From: Photorhabdus australis DSM 17609
GTDB lineage: Bacteria > Pseudomonadota > Gammaproteobacteria > Enterobacterales > Enterobacteriaceae
DNA: 64,000 nt
Assembly: GCF_000711895.1 (NCBI RefSeq)
Contig: NZ_JONO01000009.1
Span: forward strand, 62,001-126,000
Direction: 5' to 3'
Position 1 is the first letter of the stretch. Each line of letters begins with the position of its first letter. A program made the position numbers and the translations under genes. Below the pieces are notes generated by a model. It searched no databases. It was given only the letters and a program-made list of their open reading frames with translations, and was not told the DNA's origin. This document shows, piece by piece, positions 8,011 through 17,301 of this stretch.

Positions 8011-9474
8011 TCACCTATGGCCAGTTACTTGATTTGATCGGGCGCGACTTGCCGTTTCTTCCCAAATACCAACCTCGACTTTTTGCTGAATCTCAGGATA
8101 TTGATTGATATCAAACGTCGGTAATTTCCCAGCACGTCTCTGCTGGTTATAATCTTTCGCAAGCTTAAATGCGACGCCGGAAAGCAGCAAAATAGCGGTC
8201 AAGTTAGTGATTGCCATCAATGCCATAGACAAATCAGCCATTTTCCAAACCAAAGGCACTTCAGCCAATGCACCAAACATCACCATACCTAACGCCGCCA
8301 GACGGAGGACAAACAAGCCCGCAGTGTGATTACGTTCGAGGAAAACAATATTACTTTCCGCATAGGCATAATTCGCAATGATTGATGTGAAAGCGAAAAA
8401 GAAGATAGCTAAAGCGATAAACTCAGACCCCCAATCGCCTACTGCTGAAGATAATGCCCGCTGAGTCAGCTCTATTCCACTTATTCCTGAAATATTGCCG
8501 TCAAGCACACCCGATGAAAGGATAATAACAGCGGTAGCACTACAGATAACGATAGTATCCATAAAAACGCCCAACATTTGTACATACCCTTGGGAGGCTG
8601 GATGAGGAGGATACGGAGAGGCCGATGCCGCAGCGTTAGGTGCTGACCCCATCCCGGCTTCATTTGAAAACAGACCACGCTGAACACCCTGCGTCATCGC
8701 CTGCGCAACACCATAACCAACGGTTCCTGCAACCGCTTCCTGTAAACCAAACGCACATTTGAAGATCAATGCAAAAACTTCTGGCATACGTTCAAAATTA
8801 TGACCAACGACCCAAAACGCCAAGATTAGATAAGCGGTTGCCATAAAAGGAACAACCAGCTCCGCAACTCTGGCAATAGAACGCAAACCACCAAAAATAA
8901 TGATCCCGCTCAAGATCACTAATCCAATACCGACATATAATGGGCTAAAGTCAAAGGCAAAAACCGCAGCCTGGACAATTGAATTTGCCTGAACAGCATT
9001 AAATACCAGACCAAAAGCAATAATAAGGAATATGGAGAACAGAATCCCCATCCAGCGTGCCTTAAGCCCTTTTTCCATATAATAGGCTGGGCCACCGCGG
9101 TAATTCCCCTTATCGTCTTTTGTCTTGTACAGCTGAGCAAGAGTGCTCTCCATAAAAGAAGTCGCCATCCCAATCAGAGCAACAACCCACATCCAGAAAA
9201 TGGCACCAGGCCCCCCCGCCGTTAAAGCAATCGCCACACCAGTAAGGTTACCTGTACCTACTCGCGCCGCTAAACTGGTACATAAAGCCTGAAATGATGA
9301 AATACCCGCACTGTCAGATTTCTTACTGTTTTTCAATACTGAAAACATATGCCCAAAATGGCGGATCTGTATAAACCCCGAACGTATAGTGAAGTAAGCA
9401 CCTGCCCCAAGAAGAAGATAAATCAACACGGAGCCCCAAAGGATGTTGTTAAAAAAGTTAATTAGTTCCGTCAA
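8011..9474 (-). CDS. Sodium:alanine symporter, AGCS family
   Basis: Inner-membrane Na+-coupled amino acid symporter of 487 residues. AGCS signatures are SLAARVGTGNLTGVAIALTA (Na+ and substrate region), GGPGAIFWMWVVALIGMATS, GGPAYYMEKGL and GVQRGLFSNEAGMGSAPNAA. About eleven hydrophobic helices can be counted. It is close to E. coli YaaJ along its whole length, including the QYPEIQQKVEVGIWEE-like tail, but I leave the symbol open because enterics may carry paralogs. The start MTELINFF at 9474 fits the family. It is a single gene, flanked upstream by the large gene-poor region. Confidence 0.88.
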   Translation of the reverse strand: MTELINFFNNILWGSVLIYLLLGAGAYFTIRSGFIQIRHFGHMFSVLKNSKKSDSAGISSFQALCTSLAARVGTGNLTGVAIALTAGGPGAIFWMWVVALIGMATSFMESTLAQLYKTKDDKGNYRGGPAYYMEKGLKARWMGILFSIFLIIAFGLVFNAVQANSIVQAAVFAFDFSPLYVGIGLVILSGIIIFGGLRSIARVAELVVPFMATAYLILAFWVVGHNFERMPEVFALIFKCAFGLQEAVAGTVGYGVAQAMTQGVQRGLFSNEAGMGSAPNAAASASPYPPHPASQGYVQMLGVFMDTIVICSATAVIILSSGVLDGNISGISGIELTQRALSSAVGDWGSEFIALAIFFFAFTSIIANYAYAESNIVFLERNHTAGLFVLRLAALGMVMFGALAEVPLVWKMADLSMALMAITNLTAILLLSGVAFKLAKDYNQQRRAGKLPTFDINQYPEIQQKVEVGIWEETASRARSNQVTGHR

Positions 9475-10384
9475 GATATTTTTCCCCTTATAATTAGCAA
9501 ACCCAGTCTGACCATAAAATCGTACCCGGCAAAATTCATTGCGCTTAATATGCCTTTATAATTAAACAAGTAACACAATGCCGTATAAAAAGAACACAGA
9601 GATACTGGCCAGAAAAGCGCTATGAATGTAACACAAGTTTGAAATTGATGTGTAATGTTTACTGACCTTTTTACATTATTCATCAGATTAAATGAATGTT
9701 TGATGTACTGCTCTTGACTAATAGTTAATAGATTATGTCATTCAATCTACTAATGTCCTCCAGTAGCTTCTATACATTCATTAGCTATACCACTTACCTA
9801 TGATTCGCAACAAACTCCATATATAAAACTCATTGCTCCATTCCACACAGGTAAAACGAGTTGTACCAATGAATCGTTTATTAATTAGATCAACAAGCAA
9901 TCAATATCAAGAAAAAAGATTCAGAAATAAGATATAGTGATTAATTTTGTGAGCAGATTATCAGCTTTAAGAAAAAAATCGTAATTAATTGTGAAGAATT
10001 TCACATAGTGACACCCGTAATATAAAAAAATAAAAAAAATCAAAAAGATAACTCACGACTTCCTATTCAGATGACAACGAAATGTCAATGCCATAATGCT
10101 AATGTAGGGAATATCATCTCAATGAATAACATGACATTCAAGAAACCAATAAACGGGTAAACTTGTATCACATCTTCACCACCCCGTAAAAGCGCAAGAA
10201 TAATTTATATTTTTCTTTCGGTTATTTGCGTTAAGGGATTATTAATATTAAAAAGTTTATCACAAATATGACTCTCTTTATCTGGTTATAATTAATACAT
10301 TGCCCACTTAATTGCCCACTTATTTTTCAACTTCCTGAGTATCTTTAAATATATATATCTAATATCTCTCACTACGGTATTTCC

Positions 10385-10436
10385 TGTAATATTATTGTCT
10401 AATATTCCCACAGGGATATTAGACAATAATATTACA
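10385..10436. repeat. 52-nt perfect inverted repeat
   Basis: Arms of 21 bp (10385-10405 and 10416-10436) are exact reverse complements. The 10-nt centre TCCCACAGGG itself can pair CCC with GGG, leaving an ACA loop and one bulged T. There is no flanking T-run and no gene nearby to terminate. Confidence 0.85.
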
Positions 10437-10763
10437 ATAGAATTAGTATCAAAAAATATTTCTTACAAAAAGTACTGACTGCTCCCTGGTTATCTCTTAG
10501 AAATAAATAACATTTATCTAACAATTTTCCGATTGCATAAGTAGAAATTTAATTTTTTACCAGATAGACTAAATACTTTATAAAATTCACAAAAAATTTA
10601 CCTGACGAATAACAGAAGTTGCCTGAGACTAGATATATTGCAAACTAAAACCATGACAATAATATCCTTACCTTAAGCTTTCCCAAGACTGAGCAGCTAC
10701 AAATGATTGTACTTTATAAATCACCAGTATGAAGTTCAACAAACGCCCTCCTACTGAGATAAT

Positions 10764-10817
10764 TTAACCAAAATCACGACTACCATCTGTTAAAACAACC
10801 GTTTTACCTTTAAGCAT
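10764..10817 (-). pseudogene. Relic of a short-chain dehydrogenase N-terminus
   Basis: On the minus strand an ATG at 10817 reads MLKGKTVVLTDGSRDFG then stop. This resembles the Rossmann start of SDR enzymes (L-K-GK-T-VV-TGGSRGIG) with two Gly-to-Asp changes and a stop right after. A GGGAAAA sequence precedes the ATG. Seventeen codons are too few for certainty; the call rests on the glycine-motif spacing. Confidence 0.35.
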
Positions 10818-11164
10818 CAAAATTTTCCCAAACTAATATTTACACGATTAATTACAATCTTATCAGCCAATGAAAACTCACATTTGACCCGATCATACAT
10901 AATCATAACCAATATCTTTTCTATACTGTTTTAATATAACGCATTAATTCCAACATGAGATAATTTCAAATAGAAATTATCTTTGTAAAAAATATGAAAA
11001 AACTTCTCTTATATGCAACATAACACTGGATCTTTTATTATCTACTGCTAATATTTTCATTTGTTATCTTTTACAAAAAAAATATGTCTATAAAGTTAAT
11101 ATTGCATAAATATCTCACTTTTATTCTGAATACATAATTTAAACAATATACGTTGAGGTTATGA

Positions 11165-11353
11165 ATGATGTTAAGAAGAAAAAGGAAGAATCCCACTGAT
11201 AACAATTTACCTATAAGAGTCTATCGTGGGAGATCTAAATATGAATATCACCCTCCATCAGGAGGTTCAATATCCATTTGCTGTTTAAGCTCACCATTAT
11301 CTGTCGTTTGGGAGGAATATGAAAAAATTCTAAATAAGGAAAATAATAACTAA
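11165..11353 (+). pseudogene. N-terminal fragment of a phage integrase (arm-binding domain)
   Basis: Sixty-two codons with GAGG upstream of the ATG. The pattern RRKRKNPTDNNLPIRVYRG, then YEYHPPSGGS, then VVWEEYEKI matches the N-terminal arm-type DNA-binding domain of tyrosine integrases: basic start, LP-x-R-x-Y, aromatic-rich strand pair with a GG turn, then W--YE. The core-binding and catalytic domains are absent, because a stop follows at 11353. It lies about 575 bp outside the left icd duplication, so it does not belong to the prophage between the two icd ends. It probably remains from an earlier element at the same hotspot. It could instead be a short intact gene, but I think that less likely. 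Confidence 0.55.
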
Positions 11354-11928
11354 ATAATAAAATTTCAAATATTACACAGTAAGTATTATATTTACAGTTA
11401 TAGAAACAGCGGGAGAACACACTCCCGTTAGCGGTTTTTACCTAATCACGCCCATCATAAAGATTTTTACAAACTATTAAATTAATTATCCAGTTATAAC
11501 TTCTGCAATCTACCTATTGCTCGTCTGAAAATCTGAAATAAAAATGACCATGCGAACTATAGCCAAGAAACAACCGAATGATGATAATTCAACCAAACCT
11601 GTGTAAATCTGAGATAACTTACGCAAAGCTATCCAAGAAGTAGATAGCGCTCTATCACCAAGATTGCTCTAGACAGCTCGCTATCAGTAAACAAAGTATC
11701 TATGAGTCTAAGTCCGCAAGTTTCTTTCCAGTTCATATAACGGCATACACACAGCTACAGAACCATTCCGGCATACATAAAGGGATACCATCGCAAGAGT
11801 GATTAAAGAGGAGAAAAAAACAACAGGTGAGAAAATAGCTAACTTGACCTTCATATGGCGGAACAAAATGTGAGTTGTAAAATCTGAAACATTTATCCCC
11901 CACAGCAGCATTAACTACTGTGGAGGAG
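11354..11928. other. Gap of 575 bp between integrase relic and icd duplication
   Basis: A hairpin CGGGAG (11410-11415) with CTCCCG (11422-11427), followed downstream by a T-run, may be a terminator. Near 11902-11922 CCACAG pairs with CTGTGG; this is probably the ancestral icd terminator, left here when the prophage displaced the icd end. Short minus-strand ORFs in 11708-11972 have no recognisable features. Confidence 0.45.
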
Positions 11929-12108
11929 TCAGAAGATCTCAGATTACATATGCTGGATAATAGCGTCACCAAATTCGCTACACTTCAACAGCTTAGCACC
12001 TTCCATCAGACGCTCGAAATCATAAGTCACGGTCTTCGCGGCAATCGCACCTTCCATACCTTTAACAATCAGATCTGCGGCTTCTGTCCAACCCATATGA
12101 CGTAACAT
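11929..12108 (-). repeat. Left attachment duplication: displaced 3' end of icd
   Basis: 180 bp matching 21488-21667 with two mismatches. Read on the minus strand it encodes the last 55 or so residues of isocitrate dehydrogenase and its stop (TAA at 11944-11946), but no start, so it is an icdC-like pseudogene. This is the arrangement left by integration of phage 21- or e14-type elements into icd: the phage brings its own icd 3' end and the chromosomal end is pushed to the far side. Confidence 0.92.
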
Positions 12109-12226
12109 TAGATTGCCAAAAACAACATAACAACTTGAATATTAATGATTTTTAAGTAATTTAAATTTAAAAATAACTACAGATAAGCATCATATAACCC
12201 ACTGGTTTTTCAGAACATTATTTTAG

Positions 12227-12236
12227 TTTTGATAAC
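12227..12236 (+). promoter_or_regulatory. Candidate integrase arm site, left side
   Basis: TTTTGATAAC, the same decamer found three times between the integrase remnant and icd (21401-21434), in the same orientation. Here it lies between the tail-fibre assembly gene and the left icd duplication, where the opposite attachment arm would be. Confidence 0.45.
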
Positions 12237-12318
12237 TTCATCCTACCAAAAAATCCTACCCATTTCATCTAAATAATTCACAGTACCCAAGTTTCCGAAA
12301 ATGGCCGTGACCTCGTTA

Positions 12319-12945
12319 TCACTTCGGCTGTTCTGGCCAATCAACATCCGGCGCTTGATTCACATCAACATGAGTGATTAACACTCTGTATTTTCTCCAC
12401 CCCAACAGAGCGGATTTCTCCGCGTCTGTCGCGACTTCTAAGTCAACAGAGTCTTGTAGCAATGAAATTGTGTCATTTGCTTGCTGTAACAGTGTTTCTT
12501 GCTGTTGTTTTGCTTCGTTGATTTGATGAGCTTTGAGAAGACCCTCGTCAACTACCCACTCTTTACCATCCCATTTGTCGAAATCAGTGGGCGGTTTCTT
12601 GAATGTCAGGGTATCCGGCAATTCCCCAATTTCAGTGATTTCAGTTGGGGCGCGCGTTAACGTGTCGTAAGCCACTTTTCCGCGATAGTCAGGGACAATT
12701 TCCCAATGGCTTTTATCTTCGCTACGACAGACAGCTTCATCTTCAGACTTCGGTAACTCAGGCGCATCGGGATAAGCGCCCGCTGACAAACTGACACCCA
12801 ACATCACATACTCAATATCTGACGCTATGAATTCTCTCGTTATCTGATTCGAGTGATAGACCTTTATCCAGCCTGCTTGGGTTGCTAATCCGTCTTTACC
12901 CAATACGGCTGTTTCATGTTCTAAAGAGTATTTTTGTTCTGTCAT
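12319..12945 (-). CDS. Phage tail fibre assembly protein (Tfa family)
   Basis: A 208-residue chaperone-like protein that helps phage tail fibres fold and trimerise. The C-terminal half is typical of the family: GKEWVVDEGLLKAHQINEAKQQQ (coiled, about 128-150), then LLQDSVDLEVATDAEKSALLGWRKYRVLI and DVDWPEQPK. Its start overlaps the tail-fibre gene's stop by one base (TAATG), so the two are translationally coupled, the usual order fibre then Tfa. It is the last prophage gene before the left attachment duplication. Confidence 0.88.
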   Translation of the reverse strand: MTEQKYSLEHETAVLGKDGLATQAGWIKVYHSNQITREFIASDIEYVMLGVSLSAGAYPDAPELPKSEDEAVCRSEDKSHWEIVPDYRGKVAYDTLTRAPTEITEIGELPDTLTFKKPPTDFDKWDGKEWVVDEGLLKAHQINEAKQQQETLLQQANDTISLLQDSVDLEVATDAEKSALLGWRKYRVLITHVDVNQAPDVDWPEQPK

Positions 12946-14279
12946 TATGCTGCTCTCACTATGTAATTAAATGCGATGTTGCGGGGTCTATTTTCGTTAG
13001 CGGTTGGGACGACACGTGATGCGTCAAACACTAAATTAGTATTAGCTGTTTCAGCATCAAATCTGCGAGTATTTGCTCGCCATAGCATTGCATTCTTTCC
13101 GGAGAAAACTCCGGTGGCTTCTGTCACTGCGTCAAATCCATAATTTCCGCCAAACGATGCATCACCAGTAATATTTCTGATTGCATCTCCCTGCCACGTC
13201 CCACATACCCGACCGGGGTCAACACCACGACTATCATCCCATCCTCGGATAAACTCGCCTCTTAAATCGGGTACTCTGCCATTAGGATAAGCTACTGCTA
13301 GATTAGGATATAAAGATTTATCAAATGCTTGACCGTTGCATGTTAAGTACCCCGATGGAGGATTTAGTTGCGGCCAAGGAATAGGAGAGCCAACAGGGTG
13401 GGTATTGACAATACCGCCGTAGCTCTTCGTATTAGAATTCAAAAAATAGGCATACAGATCTCCGATAGAGTTAACATATATTTGTCCGACATCTTTATTT
13501 GTGTAGCCAAAGTTTAGACCTTTAGCCCAACCAGTTCCCGCTCCGCTCGAAAAAGCCCCCACGTATGACCGCGCCGGTATGTTCTCAAAACCAATCACTC
13601 CCGGAAAAGCCCCCACATCTTCCGCACTGGGCTTATTATTCGGACTATAAACACGCTGCCCATTCTCAAAAATGTATCTTGTCGCCCATATGTCTTGACT
13701 AGATACAACATCTTTGCCTTCTCCGGATTTTACATATCCAGTTGCATCCACATTCCCGTTTACAATCCCACCCGCTTTTGGAAACGCGTTCTTAGCCAAC
13801 GCCGCCGTTTCCGCTAAACCGAGGTTTTTCACAAACTCACTTTTGTTGGGAATGTCGGCACCGTTTTGGGATTTGGCGAGTTTGGTGTTTGCGTTGTTAT
13901 TCACATCAGTAACAAGCTTCTGAGTCGCCGCAAGGGTATTACTGTTACCTGTTTTGTCTGTGAGTTGGGTGATGCCTTTTTCTGTGAGTGTGGCATCTCG
14001 TACTTCTGGTAACGCATTTTTAATTGCTAATGCCAGACTCTTTTTCAGCGCATTAATATCCCCATTATCTAAAACATCATTGCCGGACTCATCGGCAATA
14101 TATTGCGCAAGAATATGCGTAATAATAGATGACTGACGCCATGCTTTATTTAATTCACGTGACTTTGCGACACCGGCGCTAAATCCGTTAACTCGTGCCG
14201 CTAATGCTGCGTACTCTTCATTTGATAATACGTTAGCACCCTCGGCTGTACCGAAAGTTAAAAATTCATTCTTAGCCAT
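12945..14279 (-). CDS. Phage tail fibre protein with tail-collar domain
   Basis: 444 residues. The N-terminal part (MAKNEFLTFGTAEGANVLS, about 1-110) resembles the baseplate-attachment region of P2/Mu-type fibres. The middle is repetitive (TEKGITQLTDKTG; NPNNKPSAEDVGAFP). The C-terminal tail-collar domain carries PVGSPIPWPQLNPPSGYLTCNGQAFDKS, then PDLRGEFIRGWDDSRGVDPGR, and ends RPRNIAFNYIVRAA. This protein would determine host binding. It is intact in sequence, although the prophage lacks most virion genes. It sits between the DUF2612 gene and tfa in one minus-strand operon. Confidence 0.9.
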   Translation of the reverse strand: MAKNEFLTFGTAEGANVLSNEEYAALAARVNGFSAGVAKSRELNKAWRQSSIITHILAQYIADESGNDVLDNGDINALKKSLALAIKNALPEVRDATLTEKGITQLTDKTGNSNTLAATQKLVTDVNNNANTKLAKSQNGADIPNKSEFVKNLGLAETAALAKNAFPKAGGIVNGNVDATGYVKSGEGKDVVSSQDIWATRYIFENGQRVYSPNNKPSAEDVGAFPGVIGFENIPARSYVGAFSSGAGTGWAKGLNFGYTNKDVGQIYVNSIGDLYAYFLNSNTKSYGGIVNTHPVGSPIPWPQLNPPSGYLTCNGQAFDKSLYPNLAVAYPNGRVPDLRGEFIRGWDDSRGVDPGRVCGTWQGDAIRNITGDASFGGNYGFDAVTEATGVFSGKNAMLWRANTRRFDAETANTNLVFDASRVVPTANENRPRNIAFNYIVRAA

Positions 14280-14289
14280 TTATTTACTC

Positions 14290-14952
14290 TCAATTTAGTA
14301 GAATGGGCCAACCGCCGGTATCAAAACCGGCAATATATTTACTGTCTGAATCGAAACCAAAAATAACCCCCTGATTTTCAGAGTTGGTATAATTATTAAC
14401 TCTGACTGCCCCCGGTTTAATATTTAAATACCCTTGTTGAATTACAGCTTTGACAACTTCGGGCACAACTCCCCCGGTAACATAAACATCCATGCTCATA
14501 TCTTGATTATCGACGAAGAATATTAGTACTGACTCGTCAGGAATAACGCCTTGATAAATCTCAGCCAGCATTTCATTTGTACCGTCCCAGTGATTGGCTC
14601 TTATTTTTGAACGCAGTATCGTTCGGTAAGTTTCATCGTCTAATTCAGTAAAGCCGGAATCGGAATCATATTGACGTTTCCAGCTTCCCTCGTCTAACCC
14701 CACTCCATCAGTATCGAGCGCAAAGTACACGCCAACGATAGGTGTTTTGACATAACGTGAAAGCCCTATCCATTCCCCAACAGCATCTAATTGAACCCCT
14801 ACAGCATCGTCAATTGAAAACTGGCTATTCAGGAGTTGAGCGGCATTAATAATAGTAGACAGTGGCCGGGTAATTAAATCAATGTGAGTAACAAATTTAT
14901 TTGCCGTTCTGTGCTGAGGGGTAATCAGTGATAAATAATCTCTCATTGTCAC
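14290..14952 (-). CDS. Phage baseplate-to-fibre protein, DUF2612 family
   Basis: 220 residues starting MTMRDYLSLITPQHR. The N-terminal half has LDAVGEWIGLSRYVKTP and the middle ETYRTILRSKIRANHWDGTNEML, features shared by DUF2612 and Mu gp48-like baseplate proteins that connect baseplate and fibres. It overlaps the preceding baseplate J gene by four bases (ATGA-type) and is followed 10 bp later by the fibre gene. Gene order J, this gene, fibre, Tfa is that of contractile-tail phages. The family assignment is from pattern memory. Confidence 0.78.
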   Translation of the reverse strand: MTMRDYLSLITPQHRTANKFVTHIDLITRPLSTIINAAQLLNSQFSIDDAVGVQLDAVGEWIGLSRYVKTPIVGVYFALDTDGVGLDEGSWKRQYDSDSGFTELDDETYRTILRSKIRANHWDGTNEMLAEIYQGVIPDESVLIFFVDNQDMSMDVYVTGGVVPEVVKAVIQQGYLNIKPGAVRVNNYTNSENQGVIFGFDSDSKYIAGFDTGGWPILLN

Positions 14953-16133
14953 CTCGTGATTAGCTTAATATGCTCCGGCTTACACGTAACAGCTTCATCA
15001 AATGTCACAATTAAATTGCTTGGTGATAAGTCATCTTCGGACCTGCCAATTTGTATTTCGAAAATATCATAAGTTAAGCCTTCTTCATCACGTAAATTAG
15101 CAGGAGAAAATAAACGGCTTAAATAAACATTATCACCGATTAACTGAGCATCGATATAACTGGCAATTGCGGTTCGAATTCTATCACCAACTAAGGTTGT
15201 GTATCCCTCAAATGCGGTCAAAGTTATTTCAACAAACACAGGCACGTCTTTCGGGCGTGAGAAGTGAATCGGATGCAGAATGCCATAACTATCCGCTACC
15301 TTAATTTCAGTATCGCCAAATGTACCCGCTCCCGGTCCTTTCTTCGTTTCAATAGTTTGGGCGATGAGTTTCGCGTCACCACCGTCCACAATCATTGCTA
15401 TAGAGTGCGGCGGAATGCCGTTATTGTCCGTCACATTTGTATCATTCTCAAACCCACGCCGACGAACAACACCGGGTATCAGGCTAATGGCACCCTGAAT
15501 TCCATCGAGCACGGTTCTTGATGGCAGCGCAACAGATTTCCGTTGCCGTTCTCTCAATGCTGTATCACTCTCAATCGGTTGGCCGGATGAAGCGGCGGAA
15601 GGGTTCGTGACACTCTGCCAGCCTTGCGTTGGGGTGCTAATGATAGAAACATCTCCAACTAACGCAGTGACATTGCCTTTTGTCTGGCACGTAGCAGTAG
15701 CGATAACAAAGCCGTGTATGCCAATAGATACTGTACCCGGCAAACTCCAGCTATAGCCGTTGATATCTCGCACGATACCGTTTTTTATAACGGTACCAAC
15801 AGTACCAATGAGTTTAACGTCAACTGTTGAGTACGTTGATTTATGCCGGGTTATCCCGTTAATTCTTACATTGTTAGATAACGCGGCGCCAGTCGCTGAC
15901 GCCGGACTAAACGAGTTGTAAGCAGCAATCACCGCATTATTCGCGTCATGTATCGCTAGTGAAAAGATAGCCAGCATCTGCCCGTCTTTACTGTCGGGTT
16001 CTAAATAAGCATCAGTGCCATAGATTTGACGCGCAAACTCAGTGATGTTACTTAGAATTGTCTGGTAATCAGGCGCACTGATACCGCTCTCAGTCACCGA
16101 GGCCGCAAGCCCTAACGTATCTAAATTTAACAT
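14949..16133 (-). CDS. Phage baseplate J-like protein
   Basis: 394 residues. It contains the J-like hallmarks: an N-terminal DAYLEPDSKDGQMLAIFSLAIHDANNA region, the loop SPASATGAALSNNVRINGITR, the central ESDTALRERQRKSVALPS with VLDGIQGAISLIPGVVR, and a C-terminal IGDNVYLSRLFSPANL segment. In contractile phages this protein forms the baseplate wedge periphery with gpW and gpI. Its start shares one base with the end of the gp25-like gene. No truncation is visible. Confidence 0.88.
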   Translation of the reverse strand: MLNLDTLGLAASVTESGISAPDYQTILSNITEFARQIYGTDAYLEPDSKDGQMLAIFSLAIHDANNAVIAAYNSFSPASATGAALSNNVRINGITRHKSTYSTVDVKLIGTVGTVIKNGIVRDINGYSWSLPGTVSIGIHGFVIATATCQTKGNVTALVGDVSIISTPTQGWQSVTNPSAASSGQPIESDTALRERQRKSVALPSRTVLDGIQGAISLIPGVVRRRGFENDTNVTDNNGIPPHSIAMIVDGGDAKLIAQTIETKKGPGAGTFGDTEIKVADSYGILHPIHFSRPKDVPVFVEITLTAFEGYTTLVGDRIRTAIASYIDAQLIGDNVYLSRLFSPANLRDEEGLTYDIFEIQIGRSEDDLSPSNLIVTFDEAVTCKPEHIKLITR

Positions 16134-16486
16134 TATGCCTCACCTATTACCGTAGTCTGGCCGTAAAGCGTATCGATGGTTGCTGTGAAAGTCAGGCGGC
16201 GTGTCGTGCCGTCATTGCGTGTATCAAATGAAAGAATCGACTTAACGCCTTTGGTTTTTAGGATACGGTCCCGAACGGCAAGGATATAAACATCAGATCG
16301 CTGTTTTCCCAAAACCGACTGTACGTAAGGGGTACCTTCTTTCATATCTAAAAACCAGTCACCTCGCCACAAAGCAAGTCGGGTTTTGACTGCCAGTGCA
16401 ACAGCTTCGGGCGAATTCGTCAGAAACGCATTATCTCCCTGGCCGAAGCTGTAATCCCCGTTCTCATCTTCACGTCGATACCTCAC
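16133..16486 (-). CDS. Baseplate wedge protein, gp25/W-like
   Basis: 117 residues beginning RYRREDENGDYSFGQGDN, followed by a NSPEAVALAVKTRLALWRGDWFLDMKEGTPYVQSVLG segment typical of the small wedge proteins encoded just before baseplate J in contractile phages. It overlaps the spike gene by four bases and the J gene by one, so the group is tightly coupled. The precise subfamily (GPW/gp25 or DUF2634) is uncertain. Confidence 0.75.
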   Translation of the reverse strand: MRYRREDENGDYSFGQGDNAFLTNSPEAVALAVKTRLALWRGDWFLDMKEGTPYVQSVLGKQRSDVYILAVRDRILKTKGVKSILSFDTRNDGTTRRLTFTATIDTLYGQTTVIGEA

Positions 16487-17241
16487 TGGGGACCTCCTGT
16501 CTTGCTACCGCCCGATTGCACACCACTGTGCGTATGGTTTTTCAAGCTTATGCCACCGGCTGTCACATCGTTATTCACAGTAACCGGACCTTGCATGGTC
16601 GCGGTACCGCCACCAGCGCCCATCCCCTGCGATAAGTTGCCGTTAATGGTAACATTACCGTTTAGGACGATTTCAGGTGAAGTGATTTCGGTACCACCAT
16701 TTGCAGTAGCAGTAAGTTTTGCCGGTGTGATAACCGTGACGTTATGACTGCTGGGATCGAGTTCAATATACGCCGCACCGTCATCTGTTCTCAGTTGCGC
16801 GGTGCTTGTGCTGATGCCCGATATTCTCTTTGACTGAGATTGTGGACCGACAATAGCAAAAGCATCAGATAAACTGTGTTGGCGTTCGTCTACCGGTTCT
16901 TGTACGCCACCCGATTGCCACCAGAAATCAATGCAGCGATCCGCAAACACAACCAGACATTCATCACCGGCTTTTACCGGGAATGTTAGTGTCACGCCAC
17001 CGCCCCTTGGGAATACAACGGGGACATCAACCAATAGCGGCAAGGACACTGATGTTCTTTTATCGTCTTTATCAATTACACCACCAGCAATTACTGGTTG
17101 AACAACACAAGTCACATCACCCGCATTAAACGATTGGACTACACCCGGCACCACAGCCCTAAGCTGTGATGAAAGAAACCTGTTTGTCACTGATAGCACT
17201 TCTGATAAATCGCCGGCCCTTGATTCAGTTGATACTGGCAT
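16483..17241 (-). CDS. Baseplate spike protein with Gp138-type N-terminal domain (V-like)
   Basis: 252 residues. Residues about 25-125 form an OB-like domain (VVPGVVQSFNAGDVTCVVQP, VFPRGGGVTLTFPVKAGDECLVVFADRCIDFWWQSGG, DERQHSLSDAFAIVGP), as in phage Gp138/V spike proteins. A repetitive beta-helix stretch follows (NGNVTINGNLSQG, TVNNDVTAGGISLK). The tip has HTHSGVQSGG, an His-x-His pattern like the iron-binding tip of membrane-piercing spikes. It is the first gene after the cassette terminator at 17254, so its original promoter and upstream hub partner have been interrupted. Confidence 0.85.
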   Translation of the reverse strand: MPVSTESRAGDLSEVLSVTNRFLSSQLRAVVPGVVQSFNAGDVTCVVQPVIAGGVIDKDDKRTSVSLPLLVDVPVVFPRGGGVTLTFPVKAGDECLVVFADRCIDFWWQSGGVQEPVDERQHSLSDAFAIVGPQSQSKRISGISTSTAQLRTDDGAAYIELDPSSHNVTVITPAKLTATANGGTEITSPEIVLNGNVTINGNLSQGMGAGGGTATMQGPVTVNNDVTAGGISLKNHTHSGVQSGGSKTGGPQ

Positions 17242-17253
17242 GGGAAAACTCCA

Positions 17254-17277
17254 TAAAAAAAACCTGCCGAAGCAGGT
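17254..17277 (-). terminator. UUCG-loop terminator closing the cargo cassette
   Basis: Read on the minus strand, ACCTGC-TTCG-GCAGGT (17277-17262) is followed at once by a run of eight T. A stable tetraloop hairpin with a U-run is a textbook intrinsic terminator. It lies 24 bp after the YafO-like toxin gene and 13 bp before the spike gene's start. Confidence 0.88.
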
Positions 17278-17301
17278 CTATATTTTTTCTTGGTAAAAGG
17301 A

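Larger units (their letters stand above)
9475..11164. other. 1.7-kb AT-rich region without intact genes
   Basis: No convincing ORF on either strand. It contains a long perfect palindrome at 10385-10436, an SDR gene relic at 10764-10817, and two close copies of the nonamer TTGCCCACT near 10300-10325. The rest is low-complexity A+T. It may be decayed mobile or accessory DNA next to the icd integration hotspot. Confidence 0.5.

Noticed and set aside
9471..9683. 70-codon minus-strand frame upstream of the alanine symporter
   Set aside because: No recognisable domain, no ribosome-binding site, lies in AT-rich leader DNA and overlaps the symporter start.
11708..11972. Two overlapping minus-strand frames, one with a hydrophobic start (MKVKLAIFSPVVFF)
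   Set aside because: Mutually exclusive frames with no ribosome-binding site or known family. More likely chance frames in decayed DNA.
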